Below, piece by piece: positions 47,467-59,861 of a DNA stretch of 64,000 nt (position 1 is its first letter; the number at the start of each line of letters is the position of its first letter). The stretch spans positions 5,732,148 through 5,796,147 of the forward strand of contig NC_053123.1 of assembly GCF_010015445.1 (NCBI RefSeq), read 5' to 3'. A program made the translations under genes and the position numbers. The notes under the pieces were generated by a model that saw only the letters and a program-made list of their open reading frames with translations, did no database searches and was not told the DNA's origin. The DNA comes from Perca fluviatilis (lineage: Eukaryota > Chordata > Actinopteri > Perciformes > Percidae).

Positions 47467-47921
47467 TTAAAACTTGAGTGTTCTTGTTACCTTGTAATTA
47501 TATCGTATCAAGCCTCTGAACACCCACACAGGTGTGTTCACTCATTCTGGCTGATTAGACCTCTGCTCAGGGACACGTTCAATCTTAAAACTTAAAACTT
47601 GCTGTGTGTGTCCGTTTTGCTACAGTATTCGTATTGAATGGCACGATTCCTCTGAATGTTGTGAGACGGTGTGCAGCGAGCTTTGAGGTATGTTTTCTCT
47701 CGCTTGGTGGGTGCGTCAGAGATGTTACCCGATGAGTAGCGACATGTATTTAAACCCGTGTTAAAAACAGGGTGTCCAACGCACCACTGTTTCAGTGTGG
47801 ATAAAAGTTTGTTACGTTTTGTCAGGGCTGAACGTGCCCCTGGTTGAAGGGGGGCTAGAGCTTAGATGGGAATTTATCAGGTCACAAATCATCATCTACC
47901 AATAGGAATAATAAAGGTGGG

Positions 47922-48100
47922 GGCGCCCTGGTAGCTCACCTGGTAGAGAGTGAGCCCCACGTACCAAGGCTCAGTCCTTACCGAGGCGACCCAGGGTTCA
48001 AATCCGACCTGTGGCCCTTTGCTGCATCTCTTCCCCCTCTCTCTCCCCACTTTCCTGTCGCCAACTGTCCTATCCATTAAAGGCCAAAATCTTAATCTCA
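47922..48100 (+). mobile_element. tRNA-derived SINE, full-length head
   Basis: The head begins GGCGCCCTGG. An A-box TAGCTCACCTGG (47932-47943) and a B-box GGGTTCAAATCC (47994-48005) are spaced about 50 bp apart, a tRNA-like internal pol III promoter. The body GTGGCCCTTTGCTGCATCTC and CTTTCCTGTCGCCAACTGTCC matches the SINEs at 23345 and 62584. It ends near AAAGGCCAAAATCTTAATC. It is not a tRNA gene, since no cloverleaf-consistent acceptor stem was found. Confidence 0.88.
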
Positions 48101-49610
48101 ATCTTAAGGCTCAGGAAGATGTCTATCAATCAATCTATACAGTACACACCCACACAGTCCAGGGAAGAGGTCCAATCGACCAGGTTAACTGAAAACACCT
48201 ACGTGGCTTTCAGAGCCTTTAAAGGGAAACTTCAGCTTTCAGATTTTTAACCTCATCTCTATCTATCTGGTTTGAATAAGTGGTGTGAAAATCTCCTGCA
48301 GTTCTTTCCAATGTTCTCAGTTTCTGGGGCTCAGCCCACTAGAACTGGGTCAGCTTTTCGTTGTTAAAAGCCATGGGCATTGAATATACTGTACTGTTCG
48401 GCTCTGAACCACTTCCAAAAAAACAGAAATTTCAAAAATTAAATGAATCTATTTATTGAACTCAAACATGTTCCAAACATTGTTCTACATTAACTTCATA
48501 AAACAAATCGATTAATGTCACCAAAAATTGTCAAACCGTGTTCGAAAGACTATTTCTAAACCACACCTTCGACTTGTCAAATATGTGCAAATAATACCAG
48601 GTGAAAATTAACTTTACTCTCTGTCTGAACACATATTCACTCTCAAAATGTCACCATTGTACAGTATAATGACTTCAACACTGCACATGTGTTGTCTTGT
48701 ATGACCAAAATGATATTACTGCTTCTGAATTGACACTACTGTACCAATTTTTAACTTCAAAATGTGCCACTTTTATTCTGAAGGCCAGAAGTGCATACCA
48801 GTCTTATTGTTGCTGGTGAGCCCGCACATGGCTTTGGTATGAACTAGTGTTTGGTCAAGTCAAGTCTATTGATGCTTCACTGACACGAATGTCTTCGCTG
48901 CCATCTACTTGAGGTGTCGTTGGCTCGTCTTTCTTGCAATTCTTCACTTTTATTCTATAAATAACTCCTCTAGGTCACACGTGAGGAGACTAGAATAACA
49001 GTCAGGTTCTGCTTTGCAAGTGTTGACAGTTGTGGCTTACAGTATGTCTTAAATAGATTTCACAAGAAAAAAAATAAATAAAAGTCAGTTTATTTGAAAT
49101 GCTAAGCTTGACCACTACTGTCCTGTCCGGTCAATGGATGAAAGATGGTCTGAATGGTAGTTTAGGGTGTTTGGAGGGAAACTCAAACAAAGTGTGCCTC
49201 AGTTATATCATCATTGGCAGGTAGAGATGCAGAAAGAAATGTGGAACATCAGATGAAACCATTTCTGTGGTGTATCTGTTTATCACATACTGCTGAACGT
49301 GTCACAGGCTCTCGTGTTGATCTGGAAAAATGGTTGAGTCACTCTGCCGTGTTGTTAATGTACCTTGCTGTGCACTTACCTAATATAGCATGATGAGCGT
49401 GAGGAATTCTGCATTTCAGCTATGTTTTCCACAGCATGAGCACATCCACACTTTTCCTCTTGGACAAAGATGAAGAGCACTAGGTTTTCTTCTCTGTTTT
49501 TCACGCTGATATTCCAAATGCATTACAAGGACCAAGCGACAATAGTGGATTATACAACAAGTAGGTCTGACCAGGCAATCTGATTGGTCAACTAGAAATT
49601 TTGAAAGTGC
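48101..49610. other. No recognised feature
   Basis: AT-rich unique-looking sequence, with only short frames. Confidence 0.45.
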
Positions 49611-49614
49611 TTAA

Positions 49615-50030
49615 CCCTTGTGTTGTCTTCCTGCTGACCGTGCAACTTTTTGTTTTTCTGGGTCAAAATAAAAAAAAAATTCTCCTTTTTTTTAACACTT
49701 TTATTGCTTTTGTCACTGTTTTCAACGTTTTCATCACTTTTCCCCACGTTTGTCGTTTTTTTGTACACCTTTGGAGATTTTGCCCTCTTTTTTGAAGCTT
49801 TTTCTGACATTTCTGTCACTTTTTTCAACGTTCTTTTTTCATTTTTTTCTCTCCAAATGCTATAAAATTAAATAAAACGTCAAGAGTGTTGTAGGAAGCC
49901 ATCCACGTTATTTTTTATTTATTTTTTATTTATTTTTTATTTATTTTTTATTTGGTTGGAAGAAACCCAAATTTCTGATATAGAAACTTATTGAAAATGG
50001 CTCAAATTTGACCCGAGAACAACAGGAGAG
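49615..50030. mobile_element. TTAA-flanked MITE, T-rich interior
   Basis: Lies between TTAA (49611-49614) and TTAA (50031-50034). The ends CCCTTGTGTTGTCTTCC and, inverted, CTCTCCTGTTGTTCTCGGG are imperfect terminal repeats. The interior is T-rich with recurring TTTTCAACGTT- and TTTGTCACTTTT-type motifs and a perfect 4 x 11-bp array (49910-49953). The open frames across it are low-complexity artefacts. Confidence 0.78.
49910..49953 (+). repeat. 11-bp tandem repeat, 4 perfect copies
   Basis: The unit ATTTTTTATTT is repeated four times without change inside the T-rich MITE. Confidence 0.95.
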
Positions 50031-50334
50031 TTAAATCAATAGGCTATAACTCCGCCATCTCCATGTCAACGTTCCAGGGTTAAATCAAAAGCAGTTTTTG
50101 AAACATTTGTATTCATGAAAATAAATTACAAACCCCAGTGGAACTTGGATTCATCAGATTAAATGAGTTAGTCTTATCATACAACGTTTTGGAGTTGTTG
50201 GAAATGTTTAAATCCCATCAGCTGTGCCAGTGAGTCGTTGACACGGCGCTATTTTAAAAATAGCCTACATGTGAAGTTTGCTCACATAGTGGAACCTGTC
50301 CATGGAAAAAAAAAAATCTGCAGATATCTTATGC

Positions 50335-50797
50335 TAAGTTTACACGTGGCTGGCTATTTTCATAAACGGACATTTCAACCTCTCCGTTTTCAAAAATAAC
50401 ATCGTGCACAGCTGTCAGTTTTCAGAAAAGTGTTTGTTTACATGTACCGTGTGTGTGTGTGTGTGTGTATATATATGCCATCAATGCAGCCAAGAGCATG
50501 CCAAACCTGTAGGTGGCGGTGTAACGAGAAGCTCAAGCCCACGTTAGCCAATCAGAATCCCGAAAATAGCAACAACAGCAACCAATCACTTCCTCTTTCT
50601 CTCTCTCGGCTGCCTAAACCTCCGTTTGTCTCAGTTTACATGCAAACGTGCAAACGAAGATTTCAAAAAATCTCCACTCTGGCCGGAGTTTTTAGAAAGA
50701 CTCGGTTTCAGAGGCGTTTGCGTGTAAACGAAGGGTACAAACGAAGGGAAATGTCTCCGTTAGTAAAAATAACCATGTACGTGTAAATAGGGTCTTA
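50335..50797. mobile_element. TIR DNA element with about 40-bp imperfect ends
   Basis: The left end TAAGTTTACACGTGGCTGG... and the complement of the right end TAAGACCCTATTTACACGTA... align over roughly 40 bp, both running into a TATTTT-AAACGGA block. A GT/AT microsatellite (50449-50476) lies inside. The 118-codon frame 50430-50786 spans it but has no transposase motif. It may be Harbinger-like, but no clean duplication was seen. Confidence 0.65.
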
Positions 50798-51529
50798 GTT
50801 ACAAGAACACAGTCCTACAATCTCTGCACAGCTAACCTTAGCTCAAGTTGGCTGACTGACGTTAACCCAGCAGGGACTAAAAATCTTGTTGTTTGATTAT
50901 ATTTTTTATTTTGTTGGTAACCGTTTTATGTTATAATCACAATATTACATTGGAGGGTGTGCAACGTCATTATTAGGCTTGTTGGAGATAAGCTGCGCCT
51001 TGCCTGTAAAGTGGACGGTAGCAGGCAGCAGCAGCAGCAAAAATCATCTTCAATGTTTTTTAAACTTCTTCAATTTAGAATGTGCCAGATGTATTAAAGG
51101 CTTTTTAAAATATTTGTCTTAAAGACGAGTGCCTTGGGTTCTTCCTTGATGTCTATTGGACAGTGAAAAGTTTCTATAAAACGTCATAGTGTTGACTCAA
51201 TTCTGAATCAGCTGAGAGCCAGGCGTTTCCCATCATGCCCTGGGTCTTGCAGTTGGTGGAGAGCAACTGTGGCATCTGGCTCCTAAAAGTCGGATTAAGT
51301 CGGACAGAAATGTAACCGGCATGCTTTGGGCAGCGATCGCCAGCGAACGATTCTGCGCAGGCCTGGCTCATCTCGAACAAGCCTATTGGCACGACGGTGA
51401 CACGTTCAGGACCGAGGCGCTGGCACTGAAATTAAAGCACACTCTGTCACTGAATTTTGCTTTATTGTAGGATCAACATTTTTGTGAGAAACAGAAGTCA
51501 GAGGCAGACCTCTGATGAAATCAAGGGGG
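50798..51529. other. No certain feature
   Basis: The segment 51180-51400 is GC-richer (CCAGGCGTTTCCCATCATGC, GCAGCGATCGCCAGCGAACG) and may be repeat-derived. No second copy is present in the window. Confidence 0.4.
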
Positions 51530-52195
51530 TAAGCGATCATCCACAAAGCGTAGCTCCTATGGCGCCATTTTGTTGCTATCAAGCCATCATCCGCCTTTAG
51601 CATCCCATTGACTGCCATTCATTTTGGCGTCACTTTGACAGCGAATAACTTTACATCTGAACCGTTTAAAGACTCTATTTGTCCATTGTTTATTTCTAAA
51701 GAAACACGAAAATGTATAAAAGGCTCCATTACCTTGTAGCTCACATTATGGCTCCGTAGCAGACGTTTCTGTAAAAATAGGCTAACGATTGTGTCATAAC
51801 CACGCAGCTTTCTGTCGCATAGTAGAGGAATTACCATATAGTACAGGAGAAGCTCGCAGGCAGTTTCGACTTACTTCAGCTGTTTAAGTTTAATTACTAA
51901 TGTTAAATAGCATCTTAGTTAGCAATAATTAGCCTGTGCTTATGTTATCTCCTTACATATACCTACGCTGCCCGTCTCTGTAAGATTGGGAATGATTGAG
52001 ATTTCTCTTGGCACAGCTACCAGAAGACTTCACACTTTCAGACAGGTTGCTCACGTCACATCTATGTCGGCAAGCTCAGTTGGAGGCTGCGCAGTAACGC
52101 TCAGCCATCACCGGAAAAGTGCTTCTAATATCCTTCGTTGGTCTCCGTTGCGAGTCTACGGCGTCGCTTTGTCCATTAATTGTACTGTCTATGGA
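51530..52195. repeat. Probable dispersed teleost repeat of unknown class
   Basis: I recognise blocks such as CATTGACTGCCATTCATTTT, GCGAATAACTTTACATCTGA and CGATTGTGTCATAACCACG as recurring in unrelated teleost sequences, but cannot verify this here. It lacks obvious inverted ends, a tRNA-like head or a protein. The several 70-codon frames are not convincing. The region could be an ordinary MITE, a retroposed transcript or something else. Confidence 0.4.
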
Positions 52196-53496
52196 TGAAA
52201 TGTGCAGGATTTGTGGGCTACAGATAAAAACACAAAGTCAAAGGAATGCACTCACTGTACTAACTCAACCAAACACAATCTCCATTTCTTCATTTGAGAA
52301 ACAAAATGTTTGGTCTACAAGCTCGCACACATGGAGTGTGCTGAAAACCTGATTTAGCAAGCCAGAGACGCAGCATGTAAACAGCATGACAAGGTCCTGC
52401 ACTCCCAAAAAAAAAGACTGTTGTTCCAGCGTGGACAGGTTCTTGGCCCACTCACTTTGAATGACTGCTTGGATTCTAGTCAAAACTCTTTTTCTGGCAT
52501 GGCTTGCAGGAAAATAGAACAATATTGGGCACTGTCAATTTGTCAGGGTATTCCATTACGTTACAATGGTGCAGATCAGATGTAAATATGAGCTGAGTCA
52601 TTTGAGTTTGCCAAAGAAATAGCCCTTTTTTTCTTCTTTTTCTTGCGTTTGTTGAACAAAGTTAAATCTACATCTTAGGGCCGAGGTCATATGTTATGTA
52701 AAACACAAAGAATTGGCTTGTCAGCTGCCTACAATGTGTGACAATATTAAGATAGCTACATTGCCCCAATGTTGTGACCGAGGCTGGATTATTAACTGGT
52801 AAAACCGGTAACTGCCCCTGGCCGCCTAGACATCCAGGGACCTTTAAAAGCATAAATTGTTACCTCATGTTTTTGAGGGATTCTGTATCAAGATCGGATT
52901 TTAACGCCTTTGTTATTTTATTGTGTTCACAGGGACAACTCCCGTGAATAAAGTCATGCTTAATCAAACCCGATCAGAGAACCTAAGTTTCATAGTGTAA
53001 AGGCTGATTTACAGTAGTAAATAGCCTACGCCTATGTGAGGATTTATACAGTGTGCTGGTGTGTCTGCGTCATTCTAGCGTATCTCTGTTTTTTAACAAT
53101 CTTAAAATCTACACATTTTTTTTTATTACAATTACAACTTTTAACAACCCCCCCGTCCCAGCCCACAACTAAATTTCTCCAGCAAAAGCCATGATATGCA
53201 CAAAAACAAACAAGAATTGCACCTCTGCTGTCACCCTCCAAGACATGTCTCAGTCCTTTTCCTTTTTTGGGGTTCACCACTTATTGAATTTTATGTCCCA
53301 CATTTACCCTCTGTAGAAGCTCCCCTATGTCTCCTTTTTTTTATAAACTGGTCACATGGTTTCCAGATTTTATCATACACCCCCAATTTGTTTTTTAATA
53401 TAAATGTTAATATCTCCATGGACATACATTGCGCCAGCACCGCTTGTAGGTGCCTTCAATTTTTTTTCTCCAGATGAGAGCTATAGTCCTTTTTCT
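52196..53496. other. No recognised feature
   Basis: Short chance frames and T-rich patches only. Confidence 0.45.
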
Positions 53497-53885
53497 AGCG
53501 TATCTCTTTAAGAGAATGGCAGAGCCGGTGTGTGTGTATGTGTGTGTGTGTGTGTGTGTGTGGTAGAGCAAGTGAGAGAGTGACGGGGTTTAGCTTCCGG
53601 AGCGAGAAGAGGAGATGGCGGCGGAGACGGAGAAACAAAGTGTCTCCCCTGTGCTTTCTGACCACGTGGTAAATCTGTTAACCCTTTCCTCGAGTTCATG
53701 TTGTTCACAGAGAAGTAGAACCTGGAATTGAGTAGGGGGAAATACGACGCTGCCAAGCCCACAGCCAGGCCTGCGTCACCGCGACGTGTAGTTACATTTC
53801 TGGGGAGGTGCACGGCAGGCTACGGCGTCGGGTCCATACCTACACGTACATACATACGCACTTCTGGTGTAGCTTCAACGCAGAA
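53497..53885 (+). repeat. Dispersed repeat family F, copy 2, with internal (TG)n
   Basis: Collinear with 37153-37590: TCTCTTTAAGAGAATGGCAG, a TG run (53527-53562), GAGAGAGTGACGG, AAAGTGTCTCCCCTG, GCTGCCAAGCCCACAGCC, CAGGCTACGGC. The 101-codon minus frame here overlaps the repeat and is not a gene. Confidence 0.75.
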
Positions 53886-56800
53886 CCATTAATCAAGTTC
53901 AATAAGGGATTAGCAGTTTGATTGCACTGCATTAGCTGCATTAATCTGAAATAGTAATCAATATGAATGTTTTTTTTATTGGACTATGCGCATAGGCACA
54001 TATAAAGTCAACATTTCTTACACTGGATTTTTGCAGACCAAGAGAGCAATGTGGAGATTTTTCTAAGGGCTCCCTAAACCTAAAGTATGACAATATGCTA
54101 CATTCTGGCCTCAGGAAGATAACTTAACAGTTTAATAAAACAAAGTTTGTTTTATGTAAAATATTTCATATTTTACCTGTGTGGAACTAGCTTGTCATAC
54201 AAGAAAAAAGTGATTAATTTCTAGGTTTAATTGTTTTTTACTGCATCACATTTCTGTATAAAGATGTGCATGTCAAGTGGGTTGATGGATGTTTTGGAAA
54301 AAAAAAGTTCATACATAACTAAGTCTATAAGACAATGGTGTATGTATAATTTTATATAGCACACATTTTAGAGTATTCTTAATCATAATTTTCTCAAAGT
54401 TTCTTAGGTGATTCTCATGTACTGGGTAAATACAGGTCCTGGATTCCTTCTTATACTGATAATTTTTTTTCTTTAAGATGCGATGCTTTCTTACATAGCT
54501 CATCATTCATCAAATGCCATATTTCATTATGTCATATTTTCTTTTTTTGTTGCTATGAGATCTATGTTGTTGTATGTATGTTGTTATGAGAAAAGCATGA
54601 CTAACACTGACATCATGAACTGTCACTACTGCCAGAGTACATGGTTCTGTCAGGCACTGCAGTCACAGAGCCAGGTGTAGCATACTACCTGGGAAACGAG
54701 CTCCAGGGAGTTTGTGATGATCTGTATTTATTTAAGCCACAGCATCACCAACGGACAAGTAATATATCTTTTAAAAAGATGACAGTGTTGGTGTTACATA
54801 ATGTAACTGATAAATTATGGGTGTCTCCTACCTATTCGTCATGCTTCCAACACTGATACACACAGCACTGTTAGTACTCTACATCTAATGGACGGTTTTC
54901 TGTGCTTACACTCTTTTCTCTGTATACATTATATTTTCAATGCCAATAATACTTTCTTAAAGGGTGCTACATGATCGCCTCTCCAAGAACATCAGGAGAC
55001 AGTTTGAAGCCATAAAATGTAATGGCTATAAAATAATCTACCCATTGTGAGCTTTGGCTGTTTATATCATCCTTCCCATCCCACCCTAACATTTCATAAA
55101 ATCTCCGTCTTGCCACACTTTGACGATTAAGATCCGAGGCGCCCCAACTCAGAGTAATTTCCTGTATCTGTGTCACTTTGGTTTCTCCACTGCCGCGCCT
55201 CTTTAGGAGACCGGTGGCAGGTCCTGAGTCTATTGATTCCATTGGGAGAAGTGAACGTGAACACAGATTATGACCGATTCTTTGCCCCATCGTCACCAAA
55301 GCAAATATTGGACCCATTTTCACAAGCCACCATCTCCCGAACATTCTGACACTAAAATGGAATTGCAATTTTTCAGACTGACACATCTGGAGAAAATGAC
55401 CTTTGTTTGAGACCTGTTTCTATCTCAGGAACAAACTCTCTGGCAACACAGATAAGCTAACGTCAACTAACGTTCGCGAGGGTTAGGGTTAACAAAACTA
55501 ATATCCGTAATGCTAAATATGGCTTTTAGCTGTGTGAATATCTAATGTTAGTAAAAGGAAATATTAATAAATGATGCCAATATAACCTTTTATCCGTGCA
55601 CACGACATTCACTACACTTTCCACTCCCATTTAGGAGACAGGAAGTGTGTACCATTTCATAGCATTGGCACAGCCTGTAATGCAGTATATGCACTTTAAT
55701 TATAGAGAATCTTTGATATAACTTTGAACATTCATACTTACGGGCATACATGCATTTCACACAGTCAGCTTGTAAATCATAAAATTCAAACTTCTCTTTA
55801 AAATAAATACATGTTTGATTAAAAAGCCAGCTTTTGTTCTTCATTCCGTCAAGCTGTTAGAGTCATCTCTCTGAACAAATGAGGCATGATATTGGGTATA
55901 TTTATGTGTCACCATCAAATATTTCAGTGTGGTAAGAGAGGAAAAAGGCTAAACATGGGAAACTACCCCCACACATCTGTCCTTTTTAACAGGATCATCG
56001 TACCTCCATGAACCTCACCTGTCACCTATTGTTTGTCTCTTCAACCTGACGTTTATGGGTCCGTCCTGACGTTTATGGCCCATTCACTTTGAAAGTATGG
56101 ACCAGACTGAGGGCATCCATCTGGCTCTGATTCCTCTGCTGCCTGGAACCTTTTGTCCAACCAGTAGACTGTAATGTGCACGTGCACACATCCTGTAAAC
56201 ACGGAAGATAGATGGGAGGCAAATCGTTTTAAAGCTTCTAGAAAATGGTGTTCAAAAATGTCCGCATTGATTTAAAATGTGTACTCTTTTTAATTATAAC
56301 TTAATGTCATTTATATAATGGTGAGTAAGAAATAAGTCCAATCAAATCCACGGCTTAAACATAGAGACTGAGGGAGAGATGGAGAAAAGGAAAATACCGA
56401 AAACAAACATCCCACTCTGGGTAAACAGAGCAGCCAAGCTATTTTTATTAGTCAGCTCAATCTCTATGGAGACTTGGGGTGGGGATGGAACCTCCTTTAT
56501 CGAAACCTGGCAAGTCCTGATCAGAAACCTGTGGGGATTTCTCTGTCTGAAAGAGAGAGCTCCCATAATGACGGCAGACATTTCTCAGGCATGAGGTCAT
56601 CGGTAGAGGGAAAAATGTCCCCTTGATTTCATTTCTTGCAGAGACGTTATTTGGTAGGAATCAAAGGTCAAGTGTCTTTCTTATGTTGTTAAGACATTTA
56701 AAATTGCCCCCATCTGTGCTAGCCAAATGTATAATACGGTACATGCTTCAGACGTGTATGGTCGAGTTAATTTCTACTGCTGTGAGGCACCTGAAACTAA

Positions 56801-57602
56801 AGGCAGGGCCCTCCCACTTAAACCTTAAGCCATAGGAGAACAATAATACAGCTGAGCAAAGCCAGGACCGCCTTCCATCACTGGTAGGTCTGCAGGTTCA
56901 TAACCACGCATGACAAAGTGCCCAAAAAGAGCAAAACAAACATGTTACAGCACAAAAGGACAGCAACAGCAGGCCAGGAAGATTATGAGTCAAAGTTTAC
57001 TTAAAGAATATGCGTGGATGATAGATGAGAAAGCTGTCACATGTGGGGCCCCGGGATCACGGCCCCTCTGCATCAAGCTCAAAAGCTGTCTGACGCTCAG
57101 CGCGAGCTGTCTCTCAAACTTCACCACACAGGAATTTTGGAGCGTATCCCTTCTTATGCTATTAAAAGTTATTCCACTGTGGTCCAAATGGGAGAGGAAA
57201 ATGTGATGCGTTTACAGTGCACATAAGGTTAAGCATATACTGTACTTTAGGGCTGGGATGTGAACTGGGAAAGACCCGGGTGAACTTTGCTGCACTGTGA
57301 ATTACATATGTTCTTGTGCAACCCTGTCTCCTTACAATTACGTTCCCATACAATAAAACTGCGTACTCCATTAGTTGGAGGGGAAACATAGTTTCTGGTG
57401 ACCGCATGCTGGGAAACGATTGTTGTTTTAAACACGCGGTTAACATTGGGAATTGAAACAAAACTACTTAGGTTTGGAAAAAAGATAATGGCTTGGGTTA
57501 AACTGTAACCGCTTATCATTCAACATTACGTTAACAAGTCAAAGAAGGCTTTTATGGTGCTACAACAGTCCCATAAGTATTTGCAACTTGTAAACTACAA
57601 TG
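53886..57602. other. No recognised feature
   Basis: About 3.7 kb. The 139-codon minus frame at 54967-55386 is the longest, but it has no recognisable domain and its sequence (55130-55400) looks repeat-like to me. GC-richer stretches at 56380-56590 and 56820-57200 contain only short frames. Confidence 0.45.
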
Positions 57603-57744
57603 CACAAATGAATGCAGAGCGATTTGTATCCGCAAATGCGTATTTGTGTCTGTGCGTCTAATTTTGTAACTAGTATTTCATCATTTGTAAATTAAGTTAG
57701 TATTTTTCAATGTAAATATACAAATCGCTCTGCATTCATTTGTG
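57603..57744. repeat. Inverted repeat, 27-bp perfect arms
   Basis: The arm 57603-57629 (CACAAATGAATGCAGAGCG...) is the exact reverse complement of 57718-57744, with an 88-base spacer. The spacer contains GTGTCTGTGCGTCTAATTTTG, echoed downstream at about 57763 in inverted form (AAATTAGAGGCACGG). It may be a small foldback element. Confidence 0.85.
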
Positions 57745-58103
57745 AAATGTGTCTTACAGGTCACAAATTAGAGGCACGGATACAACACAGATTTACGGAA
57801 AAAAAACAACTAACAAACATAGTTGTATAAGAACTTTTCAAAAAACAAAATAACTACAACAATGGTTCCACAAATGGTAAATGGACATTTAACTTTTTTT
57901 TAAATCCACATGTATCTTTGCTGTATCTTTTAACATGCATATACAGTGGCTCCAACTGTATATATTCATGGCATAATCAGTGTAAGTTTATATTGTACAC
58001 TATTAAAACAATGGTGAGCTGTTAAGCTACACACAAGCTTTTTATTCTTAAAGATTGAGAAGTTTGACATTTTGGGAAATACACTTATTCGCTTGTGTGT
58101 TAA

Positions 58104-58977
58104 AGTGATGGTTCGGAGTAATTCACCCTAGGGTCCTTTGCACCATGACCTCGAGCCAAACACCCCCAGAAGCTTTTTTCACCTGGGTCTAACATTGGGA
58201 GAGTTAGCTAGAGTAGTGTTATCAGCTGAATAGCTTAGCGCAGGGGCTAACGGACCCACGTTTGTATTTTGTATGTTACCCCACTAATAATGCCCGAAAT
58301 GATACCAAACGTCTACAAGTGGTACAAATAGGTTATGCTCTCATAAAACGATGGATTGGAAAGTTTGTAAGTACACCAGAAGTTTATGAACACTTACCTG
58401 CTCTCTTCAGCTCTCTGTTGCTGCTGCTGCTACCTGCAGTTAGACGAGTGCTTAGGGCCGTCTACAAATTACTACACCGAAAAGAGTTACAACAAAAATA
58501 TTTATTAATTCAATGATTAAATAAGGTAATGTCTCCAAACTTACCTCAGTTATTACTTGTCTCCTGCTAGTTATACTACAGCACTTACTTAAAAAAAAGT
58601 TAAATTAATAAATATTTTTGTTGCATCTCTTTTCGGTGTTGTAATTCGTGTAACGCCCCCACTCGTCTTACTGCAGCAGCAACAACAGCAGAGCAGAAGC
58701 CAGCAGGCAAGTGTTATTTACATAAACTTCTGGTGTACTTACAAACTTTCAATCCATCGTTTTATGAGAGCATGACCTATTTTTACTACTAGTAAACGTT
58801 GTATTATCTTGGGCATTATTGGTGGGGTCATTTACGAGATACAAACGTGGGTCCGTTCGCTAACTTATTCAGCTGAAGCTACACTCGCTAACTCTCCCAA
58901 TGTTAGACCCAGGTGAAAAGCTTCTGGGTGTGTGGCTCGGGTATGGTGTCTAGGGTAATTACTCAACCCATCACTTT
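58104..58977. mobile_element. Long foldback element, copy 2
   Basis: Same family as 9041-9945: it starts AGTGATGGTTCGGAGTAATT after TTAA (58100-58103) and ends with CCATCACT shortly before TTAA (58978-58981), with two extra T bases at the right edge. The arms are more diverged from each other than in copy 1, the right arm having lost several bases near its tip. The CTG run is shorter. The 84-codon frame inside is chance. Confidence 0.85.
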
Positions 58978-59180
58978 TTAAAAACCACTGCCAGGCAGCG
59001 GCTGGTTAGCTGTCCAAAGGTAACAAAATTCACTTACCACCACCTCTGAAGCACATTTCAACATTTTGGGAAATATGATAATTTGGCTTTCTGGCTTAGA
59101 ATTAAATGAGGGGGTTGATATCACTTTCACGTAGCTTTGATCAGCTCAAAAACCAAAGTGTAGGGGCGTTTCTTAGGGTT

Positions 59181-59440
59181 AAAGGCTCTGACACAGCAAC
59201 CAGACGGCCGACCGTCAGCAGAAAAGCCAGTTGGACTGACTGCCTCCCCGACTTGGTCCAAAAGTGCCTCAGAACACAACGAAGCGATGCCGACTTGAGC
59301 GTACGTTCTGCGTGTGCGCGAGACGTAATACGTCTCCATAACAGCAGGCGGCGCTAATCTGTATTGTGGCCCAAAAAATTAAAACCGGCAGCTGATTGGA
59401 CGAACGCGTCAAACGTGACGAACGTGAACGGCTTCTGGGG
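59181..59440. mobile_element. TIR element family D, copy 2 (truncated)
   Basis: It shares ACCAGACGGCCGACC, GCAGAAAAGCC, GACTTGGTCCAAAAGTGCC, CAGCAGGCGGCGCTAATCTG and AAAACCGGCAGCTGATTGGA with 23881-24060. It has an extra roughly 50 bp (59285-59345) and lacks the right half. Confidence 0.65.
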
Positions 59441-59825
59441 ATATTTGTTGCTTCTCTTTCTCACTCAAATCTTGTCATCACTTTATAGGCATTTCTCATC
59501 TAACTCTATGCCAGAAAGTGAATACTTATATTTTTTGACATATCAAACTATTTCCTTAAAATGTTATATTATTATACAGCTTGTTATATTAATTGAATCC
59601 GTACACACACACCAATGGGTAAAACAACAAGTTGTGGTTTTACGGTGAGGTTATTTGCCGCACTATTTCTTGGCTCGGGGACTGTCAACCAGCCGTCACC
59701 ACAGGTACCATTTATCGACAGATATCGGAGTGATATCAATATTCTCATCTAAATCTTGGCAAGAAAGCAAATTTTGACAAGATGTAAAACAATTTATTTC
59801 ACAAAATTTATTTCACAAAATTCTA

Positions 59826-59828
<3 letters not shown>

Positions 59829-59856
<28 letters not shown>
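59829..59856. repeat. (TA)n microsatellite
   Basis: TGTG followed by an uninterrupted TA run, then an A tract. Confidence 0.9.

Positions 59857-59861
<5 letters not shown>

Larger units (their letters stand above)
58046..59770. repeat. Nested cluster built on family C repeats
   Basis: Family C blocks occur at 58050-58095 (TTTGACATTTTGGGAAATAC), 58990-59160 (CTGTCCAAAGGTAACAAAAT; AAAACCAAAGTGTA), 59490-59550, 59620-59690 (AACAAGTTGTGGTTTTACGG; CTATTTCTTGGCTCGG) and 59745-59765. They are separated by the foldback element (58104-58977) and a family D fragment (59181-59440). At least three insertions have accumulated. Confidence 0.65.

Noticed and set aside
47922..48005. tRNA gene
   Set aside because: A- and B-boxes are present, but the body continues as a SINE seen in three places and no acceptor stem closes.
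49592..49865. Phe-rich and Lys-rich small proteins on opposite strands
   Set aside because: Low-complexity translation of the T-rich MITE interior.
54967..55386. 139-codon minus-strand open frame
   Set aside because: Longest uninterrupted frame in its region, but no recognisable domain. It could be repeat-derived; a translated search would decide.
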